A stretch of DNA of 64,000 nucleotides. It comes from Candidatus Sulfotelmatobacter sp. Lineage in GTDB: Bacteria > Acidobacteriota > Terriglobia > Terriglobales > Acidobacteriaceae. Location of the stretch: NCBI GenBank assembly GCA_036500765.1, contig DASYBM010000016.1, forward strand, positions 310,001-374,000, read 5' to 3'. The translations under genes and the position numbers were made by a program. The notes under the pieces were generated by a model. The model worked only from the letters and a program-made list of their open reading frames with translations. It was not told where the DNA came from and made no database searches. Shown piece after piece: positions 1 through 7,770 of this stretch (the stretch's first letter is position 1; each line of letters starts with the position of its first letter).

Positions 1-2
1 TG

Positions 3-161
3 TGCGCGATTGCGGAAAAGAAATTCGGTCATGTATTCGGCACTTTGGAAGAGTTGCTGATATTTGTCTTGCGCGAATTTTCCCGTGACGACACTTCCAA
101 CGCGGACCTGGCCGAGCAACGACTGGTGGAGCAACGGCTGCGCGAACTCGGCTATCTCTAG
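3..161 (+). CDS. 3' end of an unidentified protein (5' truncated by window edge)
   Basis: An open frame enters from the left edge and ends at TAG 159-161, giving the last 52 residues of a protein. The tail is charged and probably helical and ends in RLRELGYL, an ending often seen in acidobacterial enzymes of several families, so it does not identify the product. It is followed by the repeat-rich spacer at 162-250 and then by the methyltransferase on the same strand, so it may be the preceding gene of the same glycan operon. The family is not recognised. Confidence 0.6.
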   Translation, partial: CAIAEKKFGHVFGTLEELLIFVLREFSRDDTSNADLAEQRLVEQRLRELGYL

Positions 162-250
162 GTTTCGCAATCTCGGATTTCGCGATCTTCGATCGGATGT
201 CAACGATTCGGCGATCTTGAATTCGGCAATTATGAATTCGATCTATGACT
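162..250. repeat. Imperfect 15-nt tandem repeat array
   Basis: After the stop of the first gene the sequence falls into about six units of 15 nt (one of 14). The clearest are ATTCGGCGATCTTGA at 206-220 and ATTCGGCAATTATGA at 221-235, preceded by ATTTCGCGATCTTCG at 177-191. Units differ at several positions but keep the spacing. The rest of the 174-nt spacer up to the methyltransferase shows no gene or clear promoter. Confidence 0.7.
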
Positions 251-335
251 CAGTTATTTCTGACGCGGATGTTCTGAAGCTCGCGCATTTCAACCTCGCA
301 TCGGGAACCTCCTGTTAAATTGTTTTTTCGAATTC

Positions 336-1076
336 ATGAACAGCATGGAGACTTTGGGCAGCGTCGCTCGCGAAGGAAGAGATCGGCTGTATCCTTCCCT
401 GACCAATCCCAACTGGCTGGTGCTGCGACGGCGGCGCGAGATTTTCCGGAAATGGCTCGCGGCCCCCAAACTGGATAGCCACGATCTGGGCGCCCGGAAG
501 CTGAATGGCCGAAAGCTGGACGTCCTCGATCTGGGGGGAAGGATTCAGCCTTATCGGCCCTTGCTAGAGGACCGGGTCCGCCGATATGTGGCGATCGATT
601 TGCGCTGGACGCCGTTGGTCAATATCGTGGCGCGGGGAGAACAAATTCCGTTGGCTGGCGGCCAATTCGATCTCGTAATCTGCACGCAGACCCTCGAATT
701 TATTCCCGAACCGGCGGTTGTGATTGCAGAGATTCACCGCGTGCTGAAACCTGGGGGCTGCCTTTTGTTAAGCGCGCCTTCGGTTTATCCGTGCGAGTCT
801 GATTCTGACCGTTGGCGTTTTCTTCCCGGGAGCCTGCGTCAGTTGGTCGCGGTCTTCGGCGAGTCTGAGATTATTCCAGAGGGCGGAAGCATTGTGGGCT
901 TCTTTCGGACCGTCAACATTTGCCTCAATACTTTCGTGCGTTATCCTGTTTTGCGCTCCATTTTCCGTTGGACAATCTGTCCGCTGCTCAATCTGTCCGG
1001 CGAATTGCTGACGCGCGTTGCCGGCAGCGCCAACGACCAGTTTGCCGCCAACTACAGCGTCTGGGCCAGGAAATAA
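336..1076 (+). CDS. Class I SAM-dependent methyltransferase (Methyltransf_11-like)
   Basis: A 246-residue protein with the class I methyltransferase core. Motif I is VLDLGGR (about residues 63-69), then an acidic end of strand 2 (YVAIDL), motif LVICTQTLEFIPEP and post-motif HRVLKPGG. Family knowledge: such enzymes methylate sugars or small molecules in glycan operons; the substrate cannot be read from sequence. Residues 45-69 are an in-frame array of five pentapeptides (KL(D/N)xx and DLGxR types) that includes motif I itself, so the region before the SAM loop looks expanded by tandem duplication. The deacetylase-like gene follows after 19 nt. ATG 336 is used; ATG 345 is an alternative. Confidence 0.85.
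   Translation: MNSMETLGSVAREGRDRLYPSLTNPNWLVLRRRREIFRKWLAAPKLDSHDLGARKLNGRKLDVLDLGGRIQPYRPLLEDRVRRYVAIDLRWTPLVNIVARGEQIPLAGGQFDLVICTQTLEFIPEPAVVIAEIHRVLKPGGCLLLSAPSVYPCESDSDRWRFLPGSLRQLVAVFGESEIIPEGGSIVGFFRTVNICLNTFVRYPVLRSIFRWTICPLLNLSGELLTRVAGSANDQFAANYSVWARK
468..542 (+). repeat. In-frame 15-nt repeat inside the methyltransferase
   Basis: Five consecutive 15-nt units in frame with the gene. Units 1 and 4 (AAACTGGATAGCCAC and AAGCTGGACGTCCTC) match, as do units 2 and 5 (both begin GATCTGGG), so a 30-nt block appears twice with an extra unit between. The last two units encode SAM motif I. Confidence 0.75.
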
Positions 1077-1095
1077 TGGCGGGAGTAGAACCACG

Positions 1096-2271
1096 ATGAA
1101 TCTGGCGCAGAAGCTTTGGCAGCGCGGACGCGACCTGCTTCCAATCGACGGGTTCTATTTTGACCGGCCCATGTTGCTGTTTCAAAGCGACGACTGGGGT
1201 CGCGTGGGGCTGCGCGATGCAGAAGGGCTCGAGCGGCTGCAAGCGACGGGACTGACGCTCGGCGAACATCCCTACGATTTTTACACGCTGGAGACGGCTG
1301 AAGATCTGGCCGGTTTGAGTGCTGTACTGCAACGTCATTGCGATTGCGCAGGTCGTCATCCCTGCATGGAAATGAATTTTATTGTGGCCAATCTGGATTT
1401 TGCGAAGATGGCAGCGGAGTCGTTTCGGCAGGTTCATCTGCTGCCGCTCGCCGATGGATTTCCTGCCGGATGGGCGCGCCCGGGTCTGGTAGAGGCTTAT
1501 CGCGCGGGAATCGGCGAAGGGGTCTTCCAGCCTGCGCTGCATGGAACCACGCACTTCTGCCGGCCGGCCGTCGAGCGCATCGCCAATCGCAGCGGCGAAC
1601 GCTCCGACCTTCTGCGCAGGTTGTGGCAGGCGGGGACGCCTTACATTCACTGGCGCATGCCCTGGATCGGCTACGAATATTGGGATCCAGACCAAGCGGA
1701 GGACGAACGATTCCTATCGGCGGAAGCGCAGAAAGAATTGATTGGGCAGGCGGTGGGAGCATTCGCCAAACTCTTCTCCCGGTTACCGCGTTCAGCCTGC
1801 GCTCCGGGTTACCGCTCCAATGACGATACGCACTGGGCATGGGCGCAGCATGGAATTCGCGTGGCGCAAAATGGCCCGGGAGCCTTCATGCCTCCGCACT
1901 TCGATCGTCATGCGGTTTTGCATCTTTCGCGTACGGTGGAATTCGAGCCTGCGGTGAATGCAGAGTTCTCCATCGATACTTGTCTTCAACAGGCGGAAAA
2001 CTGTTTTGTCCGCGGGATTCCGGCGATTGTTTCCGTGCATTCGATCAATTTTCATTCGACGGTGCGGGATTTTCGCAGCCGCACGCTTCAGTGCATCGAC
2101 GATTTTCTGACGGCGCTGGAATCAAAACACGCCGATTTGCTTTATGTTCACGACGAGGATGTGCACGAGTTGATCCTGAGCGGGTCCTACCCGGCAGAGC
2201 AGGGTAGAGTGCAAGTGAAGGTGATTCGTAAGAGATTTACCAAGGCCAGCATCGCTCGGGAGCAGGCATAG
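1096..2271 (+). CDS. Polysaccharide-deacetylase-like protein
   Basis: A 391-residue soluble protein, apparently a divergent (beta/alpha)-barrel deacetylase of the kind found in glycan loci. An early SDDWG motif (about residues 33-37) resembles the metal-binding aspartates of NodB-type enzymes, and histidine-bearing strands follow (EHPYDFY, HGTTHF, SVHSINFHS). Family knowledge: carbohydrate esterase 4 relatives remove acetyl groups from amino sugars; activity here is inferred. ATG 1096 is preferred because the 26 residues encoded upstream in the same frame are low complexity and overlap the methyltransferase. The stop codon lies in a 15-nt repeat array that runs to the sulfatase-fold gene. Confidence 0.7.
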   Translation: MNLAQKLWQRGRDLLPIDGFYFDRPMLLFQSDDWGRVGLRDAEGLERLQATGLTLGEHPYDFYTLETAEDLAGLSAVLQRHCDCAGRHPCMEMNFIVANLDFAKMAAESFRQVHLLPLADGFPAGWARPGLVEAYRAGIGEGVFQPALHGTTHFCRPAVERIANRSGERSDLLRRLWQAGTPYIHWRMPWIGYEYWDPDQAEDERFLSAEAQKELIGQAVGAFAKLFSRLPRSACAPGYRSNDDTHWAWAQHGIRVAQNGPGAFMPPHFDRHAVLHLSRTVEFEPAVNAEFSIDTCLQQAENCFVRGIPAIVSVHSINFHSTVRDFRSRTLQCIDDFLTALESKHADLLYVHDEDVHELILSGSYPAEQGRVQVKVIRKRFTKASIAREQA

Positions 2272-2304
2272 AGTGAGCAAGCATAGAATGCAGACATAGA
2301 AAGG
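2260..2304. repeat. 15-nt tandem repeat spanning a stop codon and an RBS
   Basis: Three units: GAGCAGGCATAGAGT (2260-2274), GAGCAAGCATAGAAT (2275-2289) and GCAGACATAGAAAGG (2290-2304). The first contains the TAG stop of the deacetylase-like gene and the last ends in AAAGG, a possible ribosome binding site element for the sulfatase-fold gene starting at 2328. Confidence 0.75.
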
Positions 2305-2327
2305 AAGTACGAAAATAATACGAAAAC

Positions 2328-3893
2328 ATGGGAGCAAAGAAATCAATCGTTCTCGTGACCGTGGATTGCCTGCGTGCCGACCACGTCGGCTTCATGGGCT
2401 ACGATCGCCCCACCACGCCTTTTCTGGATTCGCTGGCCAATGAGAGTTTCGTGTTACCTACGGCCATTGTCGCGGGCGCGCCCACTTACTATTCTTTGCC
2501 GGCTATCCTGGCTTCCCGCTACCCATTGGCGCTCGGTCGCGACGTACTAGGCTTGGCGCCGGACGAATCGACGCTGGCGTCCACTCTGAAGCAAGCCGGA
2601 TACGCTACGGCCGCCTTTTCCGCCGCCAATCCCTATATCTCGTCGCGGTTCGGCTATGGGCGCGGATTCGATACGTTTCGCGATTTTCTGCAACCGGAAG
2701 ACGAACTGAGCCCGCTCTCAGATGGTGGCAACGATGATCGTAACCACGATGGCAGCGCGAACGCGCCCGGCGGAGGCGGCTGGGCAGGCCGTCTCAACCG
2801 AAGATTACAGAAGGCCGGCGCGGCTCTGGGGCCATGGGGAGCCATCTACGGCGAGGTTTATTTCGAATACTGTCAGCGGGTAACGCCGCCGGCGGACTCG
2901 CTCGACCAGTTGCGCCGCTTTCCGGCGGCTGACTCAATTGTGGACGAGGCTTGCGCGTGGCTGTCCTCGGTTGGAAATTCGCCGTTCTTTCTGTGGCTGC
3001 ATTTGATGGATCCACATGCGCCGTATTATCCAACCGAGGCTGCTCTGGCACTCATGGGGCACGCACCCGTTACGCCCTATCGCGCACGCTATTTGAATTC
3101 CTACTGGAACCGGTCGGATCTCGGAGCACGGCGGCTGGCGCGCCATCGCGATGAAATCGTCGCGCTCTATGATGCCGGAGTCCGTTGGGCGGATGCGCAA
3201 ATGGGGCGGTTGGTGGAAACGCTGCGAAGACAGAATCTCTGGAGCGACACTGTCTTTGCGTTTACGGCGGATCATGGGGAGGAATTTCTGGAGCATGAGG
3301 GCCGTTTTCATCCGCCCTCGAAATTGATGGAAGAGTTGCTGCATGTACCGCTGTTGTTACGCGTGCCGGGAAGCGCCAAGCAGCCGGTGAAGAAGTCTCC
3401 GTTCAGCCTGGTACATCTTGCGCCTACGTTGCTGGATATTGCGGAACTGCCAGTCCCACCAGGCTTCCAAGGCCGCAGTTATTGGCCACAGTTGCGAAAA
3501 GAGGAAGATTTTGATGGCGTTGCAATTTCGGAATGCATCGCAGGTTGCACGAATCCCTTTCGTCGCGAGAATCGGAGCGGACCTCGCATGCTGTCGGTGC
3601 GGGAGTCACGCTTCAAACTGGTGCTTCGTTTTGACCGCGCGGCGGAGGATCTGTACGACCTCGAATCGGATCCTGACGAGCAAATGCCAGTAACGCCTGA
3701 CGCGGAGAAGGCAATGCGGAGACGTTTGCTCGAAATCGCGCGCCGGCACCTGCAAAGATCAATCGAGCAAGGGGACTGGCGAGCGCGTCTACAAGCGCGT
3801 CTCCGCGAACTTCAATTAGAATGGAAGAAACCAGCAGGCACCTCGGCGAGTGTATCGGGAAGCAAGCCTTCTCCAGTGGCTTCCTGGCTGTGA
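2328..3893 (+). CDS. Sulfatase-fold (alkaline phosphatase superfamily) enzyme
   Basis: A 521-residue protein of the PF00884 sulfatase fold. Metal-binding signatures are VTVDCLRADHVG near the N-terminus (Asp13), LMDPHAPYY in the middle and FTADHGEEFLEHEG (about residues 311-324). The position normally held by formylglycine (C/S-x-P-x-R) reads APTYYSLPAILAS, with Thr53 the likely nucleophile. A classical sulfate ester hydrolase is therefore doubtful, and a phosphotransferase or phosphodiesterase role is equally possible. No signal peptide is seen, so it looks cytoplasmic, which fits a biosynthetic role in the operon. The C-terminal 80 residues are basic and helical. Confidence 0.85.
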   Translation: MGAKKSIVLVTVDCLRADHVGFMGYDRPTTPFLDSLANESFVLPTAIVAGAPTYYSLPAILASRYPLALGRDVLGLAPDESTLASTLKQAGYATAAFSAANPYISSRFGYGRGFDTFRDFLQPEDELSPLSDGGNDDRNHDGSANAPGGGGWAGRLNRRLQKAGAALGPWGAIYGEVYFEYCQRVTPPADSLDQLRRFPAADSIVDEACAWLSSVGNSPFFLWLHLMDPHAPYYPTEAALALMGHAPVTPYRARYLNSYWNRSDLGARRLARHRDEIVALYDAGVRWADAQMGRLVETLRRQNLWSDTVFAFTADHGEEFLEHEGRFHPPSKLMEELLHVPLLLRVPGSAKQPVKKSPFSLVHLAPTLLDIAELPVPPGFQGRSYWPQLRKEEDFDGVAISECIAGCTNPFRRENRSGPRMLSVRESRFKLVLRFDRAAEDLYDLESDPDEQMPVTPDAEKAMRRRLLEIARRHLQRSIEQGDWRARLQARLRELQLEWKKPAGTSASVSGSKPSPVASWL

Positions 3894-3937
3894 CTGGCCC
3901 TTCCGACCCGGAAATGACTACGATTTGTGAGCCATGC

Positions 3938-4000
3938 CTTGCCGAAGAAGCCGACATCGGCAAGCTTGAGGCAATTTCTGTGCGGAGCCCGGAGGCTCCG
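3938..4000. terminator. Two hairpins in the sulfatase-glycosyltransferase spacer
   Basis: The 112-nt spacer contains CTTGCCGA (3938-3945) pairing with TCGGCAAG (3957-3964), then CGGAGC (3983-3988) pairing with GCTCCG (3995-4000), which ends six bases before the proposed GTG start. Neither has a T-tract, so an attenuator or mRNA-stabilising role is as likely as termination. Confidence 0.4.
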
Positions 4001-4005
4001 AGCCG

Positions 4006-5223
4006 GTGAGTGGGAACCCGGAATTGCCCCCGGTTCTCCGGGATGGGCCACTCCAGAGAACACAGCGGACCGGCACTCCCCTTCATGTTCTCACCTTAAC
4101 TCCGTTCTATCCCAGCGCGCACGACGATGCCGGCGGATGCTTTGTGGCCGAGCCGCTCGACGCGCTCGCCAAGGTTGGTGTGGTGAACACCGTGTTCGCG
4201 GCGCAGCCCTTCTACCGGTCAAAACTCGAGAGCAGAGAGTCAGGCGTGCGTTCGCAATGGATTCGCTATTTCTCGCTGCCCGGTGGTTATGGACTTCCCA
4301 CGTCAGGCGCATTCCTTTTCGCCAGCATGGTCGGGCGTGTACGCGATTTGCAGCGGTCGCATCCTATCGATCTGATCCATGCGCATGCGCCTTTGCCGTG
4401 CGGGCACGCGGCTATGCTGTTGAGCGCGGAGTTGGGCTTGCCTTATGTGGTCTCAGTGCACGGGCTCGATGCCTTCTCGACTAGTCAGGTCAGCGGGCGG
4501 GCTGGAGAATGGTGCCGCCGCATTTCCCGGCGAGTATACCGCTCATCGCGCCGCGTGATTTGCGTCAGCGAGCATGTCCGCGAGCAAGTCTTGGAGGGCA
4601 CGGGGCCGAGTTGCCGGACTTCCGTCGTCTATAACGGCGTGGATCCTGAGTTGTTTTCCCCCGGCGCCGTTGCCGCGAGCGCGCCAATTGTGCTTAGCGT
4701 TGGCAACCTGATTCCAATCAAAGGCCATGCCGCATTGATTCGTGCGGTTGCCGCTCTCACTGCCGACTTTCCTGCTCTAACGCTTGAAATCATCGGTGCA
4801 GGTCCTGAACTTTCACGGCTGCAAGGACTGGTGCAACAACTTCAAGTCAGTCAACGCGTTCGCTTTCTTGGACGCCAGTATCGCACCCAGGTGGCAGAGG
4901 CCATGCGCCGCTGTACCGTGTTTGCACTGCCCAGTCGATACGAAGGTCTGGGTTGCGTTTATCTGGAAGCGATGGCCGTTGGTAAGCCAGTGATCGGTTG
5001 CCGCGGGCAGGGAATTGCGGAAATTGTCCGGCATGGTTCCAACGGTTTTCTGGTGGGGCCCGATAACGAGCGCGAATTGCAGCTGGCGCTGGCGATGCTG
5101 TTGCGCGACGAGCCCCGCCGCCGCAGCATTGGCGCCGCGGCGCGCGATACGATTCTGGAAAATCTAACCCTGGCGCAGCAAGCTGAGAGTCTGTCGCGAA
5201 TCTATCGGGAGTCGGTCAGATGA
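4006..5223 (+). CDS. Glycosyltransferase family 4
   Basis: A 405-residue GT-B enzyme. The N-terminal acceptor domain has DLIHAHAPLPCG and VVSVHGLDAF. The C-terminal GT4 domain opens with VLSVGNLIPIKGHAAL and has the nucleotide-sugar E-x7-E region EGLGCVYLEAMAVGKPVIG. Family knowledge: retaining transfer of a sugar from a nucleotide donor, at the cytoplasmic membrane face. GTG 4006 is the best upstream start; no in-frame ATG lies close to the conserved N-terminus (LHVLTLTPFYPS), so the exact start is uncertain. The stop overlaps the next gene by ATGA. Confidence 0.88.
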   Translation: MSGNPELPPVLRDGPLQRTQRTGTPLHVLTLTPFYPSAHDDAGGCFVAEPLDALAKVGVVNTVFAAQPFYRSKLESRESGVRSQWIRYFSLPGGYGLPTSGAFLFASMVGRVRDLQRSHPIDLIHAHAPLPCGHAAMLLSAELGLPYVVSVHGLDAFSTSQVSGRAGEWCRRISRRVYRSSRRVICVSEHVREQVLEGTGPSCRTSVVYNGVDPELFSPGAVAASAPIVLSVGNLIPIKGHAALIRAVAALTADFPALTLEIIGAGPELSRLQGLVQQLQVSQRVRFLGRQYRTQVAEAMRRCTVFALPSRYEGLGCVYLEAMAVGKPVIGCRGQGIAEIVRHGSNGFLVGPDNERELQLALAMLLRDEPRRRSIGAAARDTILENLTLAQQAESLSRIYRESVR

Positions 5224-6371
5224 AGCGCCGCCTTGTCATTCTGACGGAGATCATCTCTCCCTATCGCATTCCGTTGTTCAACGAACTGGCGCAGCAGGGC
5301 GAAGTGGATTTGCACGTTATTTTTCTGGCTGAGACCGACCCTGAGCTTCGGCAATGGCAGGTCTACAAGAACGAGATCCGCTTCTCCTGCCAGGTTCTGC
5401 CTTCGTGGCGAAGCCGCATTGGCAATTACAATGCCTTATTGAACCGTGGAGTGACGTTCGCACTCGGTGAAGCCCAGCCGGATTTCATTCTCTGCGGAGG
5501 CTACAATTACGTTGCCTCGTGGCAATCTCTGATCTGGGCGCGGTTTCATAAGACTCCCTTTTTTCTTTGGGCCGAAAGCACGCAGCAGGATCATCGTAGC
5601 CGCCGGACGGTGGTGGAATTGATGAAAATCGAGTTTCTCCGCTCCTGTAACGGATTCGTAGTGCCGGGGTCGTCGGCTCGGGAATATTTGCACTCCCTGA
5701 AGATCCGTGACAGCCGCATTTTTACCGCGCCGAATGCCGTCGACAACGACCTGTTTTCCGCGGCAGCGGAGGCCGCACGCCAGAATGCAACCGAGCATCG
5801 TTCCGAACTAGCTTTGCCCCGCCGCTATTTTCTCTTTGTAGGCCGGCTGGTGCGCGAGAAAGGTGTACTTGAGTTGCTATCGGCCTACGCCAGGCTCGAT
5901 GATTCGCTGCGACAACAGGTCGGACTCGTTTTTGTGGGCGATGGCGCGTTTCGACCAGAGTTGGAACGGGCGGCTGCATCGATTTCGCCTGGGATGATAA
6001 AATTCGCTGGTTTTGCCCAACGGGATCAACTCGCAATCTACTATGCATTGGCGGAAATGTTGATTCTGCCAACCTATACCGATACCTGGGGGCTGGTAGT
6101 GAACGAAGCGATGGCGTGCTCCTTGCCGGTGATCCTGAGCCACGCCGCAGGGTGCGGCGCCGACCTGCTGAAAGAAAATTGGAACGGATTGCTGGTTCCG
6201 CCGAAAGAGGTTCCGTCGTTAACTGCGGCCATGCGAAGTCTTGCCCTTCAACCCGATCTTTGCGTAACCATGGGCGCCAACAGCGCGCGGCATATTGCTG
6301 GCTATTCACCTCGAGAATGGGCGAGAGGCGTCGCAGGAATGGTTGCAGGCAATGGAGCAATCCATGAATGA
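5220..6371 (+). CDS. Glycosyltransferase family 4
   Basis: A 383-residue GT-B enzyme. The N-terminal domain starts RRLVILTEIISPYRIPLFNE, a form common in GT4 proteins of exopolysaccharide loci. The donor domain has YFLFVGRLVREKGVLELL and DTWGLVVNEAMACSLPVI. It overlaps the previous gene by four bases and the O-antigen ligase-like gene by eight, so the three are almost certainly co-translated. Donor and acceptor cannot be predicted. Confidence 0.9.
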   Translation: MKRRLVILTEIISPYRIPLFNELAQQGEVDLHVIFLAETDPELRQWQVYKNEIRFSCQVLPSWRSRIGNYNALLNRGVTFALGEAQPDFILCGGYNYVASWQSLIWARFHKTPFFLWAESTQQDHRSRRTVVELMKIEFLRSCNGFVVPGSSAREYLHSLKIRDSRIFTAPNAVDNDLFSAAAEAARQNATEHRSELALPRRYFLFVGRLVREKGVLELLSAYARLDDSLRQQVGLVFVGDGAFRPELERAAASISPGMIKFAGFAQRDQLAIYYALAEMLILPTYTDTWGLVVNEAMACSLPVILSHAAGCGADLLKENWNGLLVPPKEVPSLTAAMRSLALQPDLCVTMGANSARHIAGYSPREWARGVAGMVAGNGAIHE

Positions 6372-7770
6372 GCGTGTTCCCAAAATCGCGCTCATCGCGG
6401 CAGCAGTTGTATGCCCTTTGGTATTGCTCCTTCTGGCGTATTCCCAGCCTCGCTATTTCGCGAACGTTACGAACATGGGAGGCTTGATCCTCATCGAGGG
6501 TTTGGCGGTTGCGGTTTGGATGTACCGGCGGTTTTTCTTCGCGCTCGTTATAGTCGCTTTTCTGTTTGCCGGCGTGCGAGTAGCCGTAGGAGGGTATTGG
6601 ACTACGGGGAGATGGGCCATTCTTGCCGTGGGGGCTGCGGTGGGCTCGCTGGTCATGCTGAAAGAGCGAAATCATCGCTTCGGCCTCTTTCATGTCACAG
6701 CGGTTTTCGCGGTCCTTACTTCGATCGTGTCGGCTTCGGTTTCGCAATTTCCAGGCGTAGCCATCTTGAAGGCTTCGAGCTTTGGGCTGTTGTTTCTTTA
6801 TGCCGGCACGGGAGCCAGACTTGCGGTGACTGGGCGTGAGAGTCGTTTTTTTACGGGACTATTGGCAGCGTGCGAGGGGTTTGTTGCCGTGATGGCCGTG
6901 TACTACCTTATCTTCGGCATCGGATTCATGGGAAATCCCAACTCACTCGGCGCCGTAATGGGAGTCGCCGCAGCTCCGATGTTGTTTTGGGGAGCGCTGC
7001 TGCCAGAGCCCCTTGCCGTAAACCGCCGTCGGTTGATCCTTTACCTGCTGTCAATGTACCTGACTTTTCACAGTCACTCGCGAGCCGGCATGGCCGCGGC
7101 TTTAATCTCCTGTGGCTTACTGTGCGCCGCTTTGCGCAAATACACCATGATTGGCGCCGGCGTTGCCATCATCACTATTTGCATTGCGGCCGGGGCAATT
7201 TTTAACCCTGACGCCACAGAGCGAGCTTTCTCTTCGGTGACCAAGACCGTCCTCTATAAAGACAGCACGAATGGCAACGTATTTGCGTCGCGCGAGGATC
7301 CCTGGCAGAGGGCGCTGGACACCATCAGCAATCACTTCTGGTTTGGAACCGGGTTGGGAACGGCCGACGTCATAAACGACGGCCCCGTAGAAATGTTTGT
7401 TTCCACGGAGGATATTACATCGGAGAACGGCAGCAGTTATCTGGCTATTCTCGCCGGAGTTGGAATTCTCGGTGTATTACCGTTCTTCTTGCTGATGTTC
7501 CTGTTGCTGGGCAAGATTGCGCGCACGGTTTTGTGGATGCTCACGACAGGGAACGCGTGCCACCCGGCGGTCCCTATTGCGATGATCATGTTAGCGGGAT
7601 TGATTCATGCCGCCTTTGAAGATTGGCTATTCGCCGCTGGCTATCATCTGTGCGTATTGTTTTGGTGTCTCGCTTTCGTTTTTATGGACGTGGCTCCCTC
7701 TGGGCATGCGATCGAGTGGCGCTTTGGCGCGATACTCCGACCGTTGGGTGTGGTCGCTCCCAACCGATGA
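6364..7770 (+). CDS. O-antigen ligase / Wzy-like polysaccharide polymerase
   Basis: A 468-residue polytopic membrane protein with around ten hydrophobic segments and the Wzy_C-type (PF04932) core: GNPNSLGAVMGVAA, then SHSRAGMAAAL with the conserved arginine, and a long periplasmic loop (about residues 290-360) with FGTGLGTADV and SSYLAILAGVG. Family knowledge: members either polymerise undecaprenyl-linked repeat units or ligate them to lipid A core. ATG 6364 is chosen because it lies at the 3' end of the preceding gene; ATG 6352 would add four residues. The stop overlaps the next start (ATGATG). Confidence 0.85.
   Translation: MNERVPKIALIAAAVVCPLVLLLLAYSQPRYFANVTNMGGLILIEGLAVAVWMYRRFFFALVIVAFLFAGVRVAVGGYWTTGRWAILAVGAAVGSLVMLKERNHRFGLFHVTAVFAVLTSIVSASVSQFPGVAILKASSFGLLFLYAGTGARLAVTGRESRFFTGLLAACEGFVAVMAVYYLIFGIGFMGNPNSLGAVMGVAAAPMLFWGALLPEPLAVNRRRLILYLLSMYLTFHSHSRAGMAAALISCGLLCAALRKYTMIGAGVAIITICIAAGAIFNPDATERAFSSVTKTVLYKDSTNGNVFASREDPWQRALDTISNHFWFGTGLGTADVINDGPVEMFVSTEDITSENGSSYLAILAGVGILGVLPFFLLMFLLLGKIARTVLWMLTTGNACHPAVPIAMIMLAGLIHAAFEDWLFAAGYHLCVLFWCLAFVFMDVAPSGHAIEWRFGAILRPLGVVAPNR

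Noticed and set aside
64..318. Open frame of 84 codons at the left end
   Set aside because: It overlaps the end of the truncated gene in another frame and runs through the 15-nt repeat array; the residue pattern is repeat-driven, not protein-like.
5722..6747. Long reverse-strand open frame (341 codons)
   Set aside because: Lies opposite GT4 and the O-antigen ligase-like gene, has arginine/histidine-rich shadow composition and no recognisable domain.
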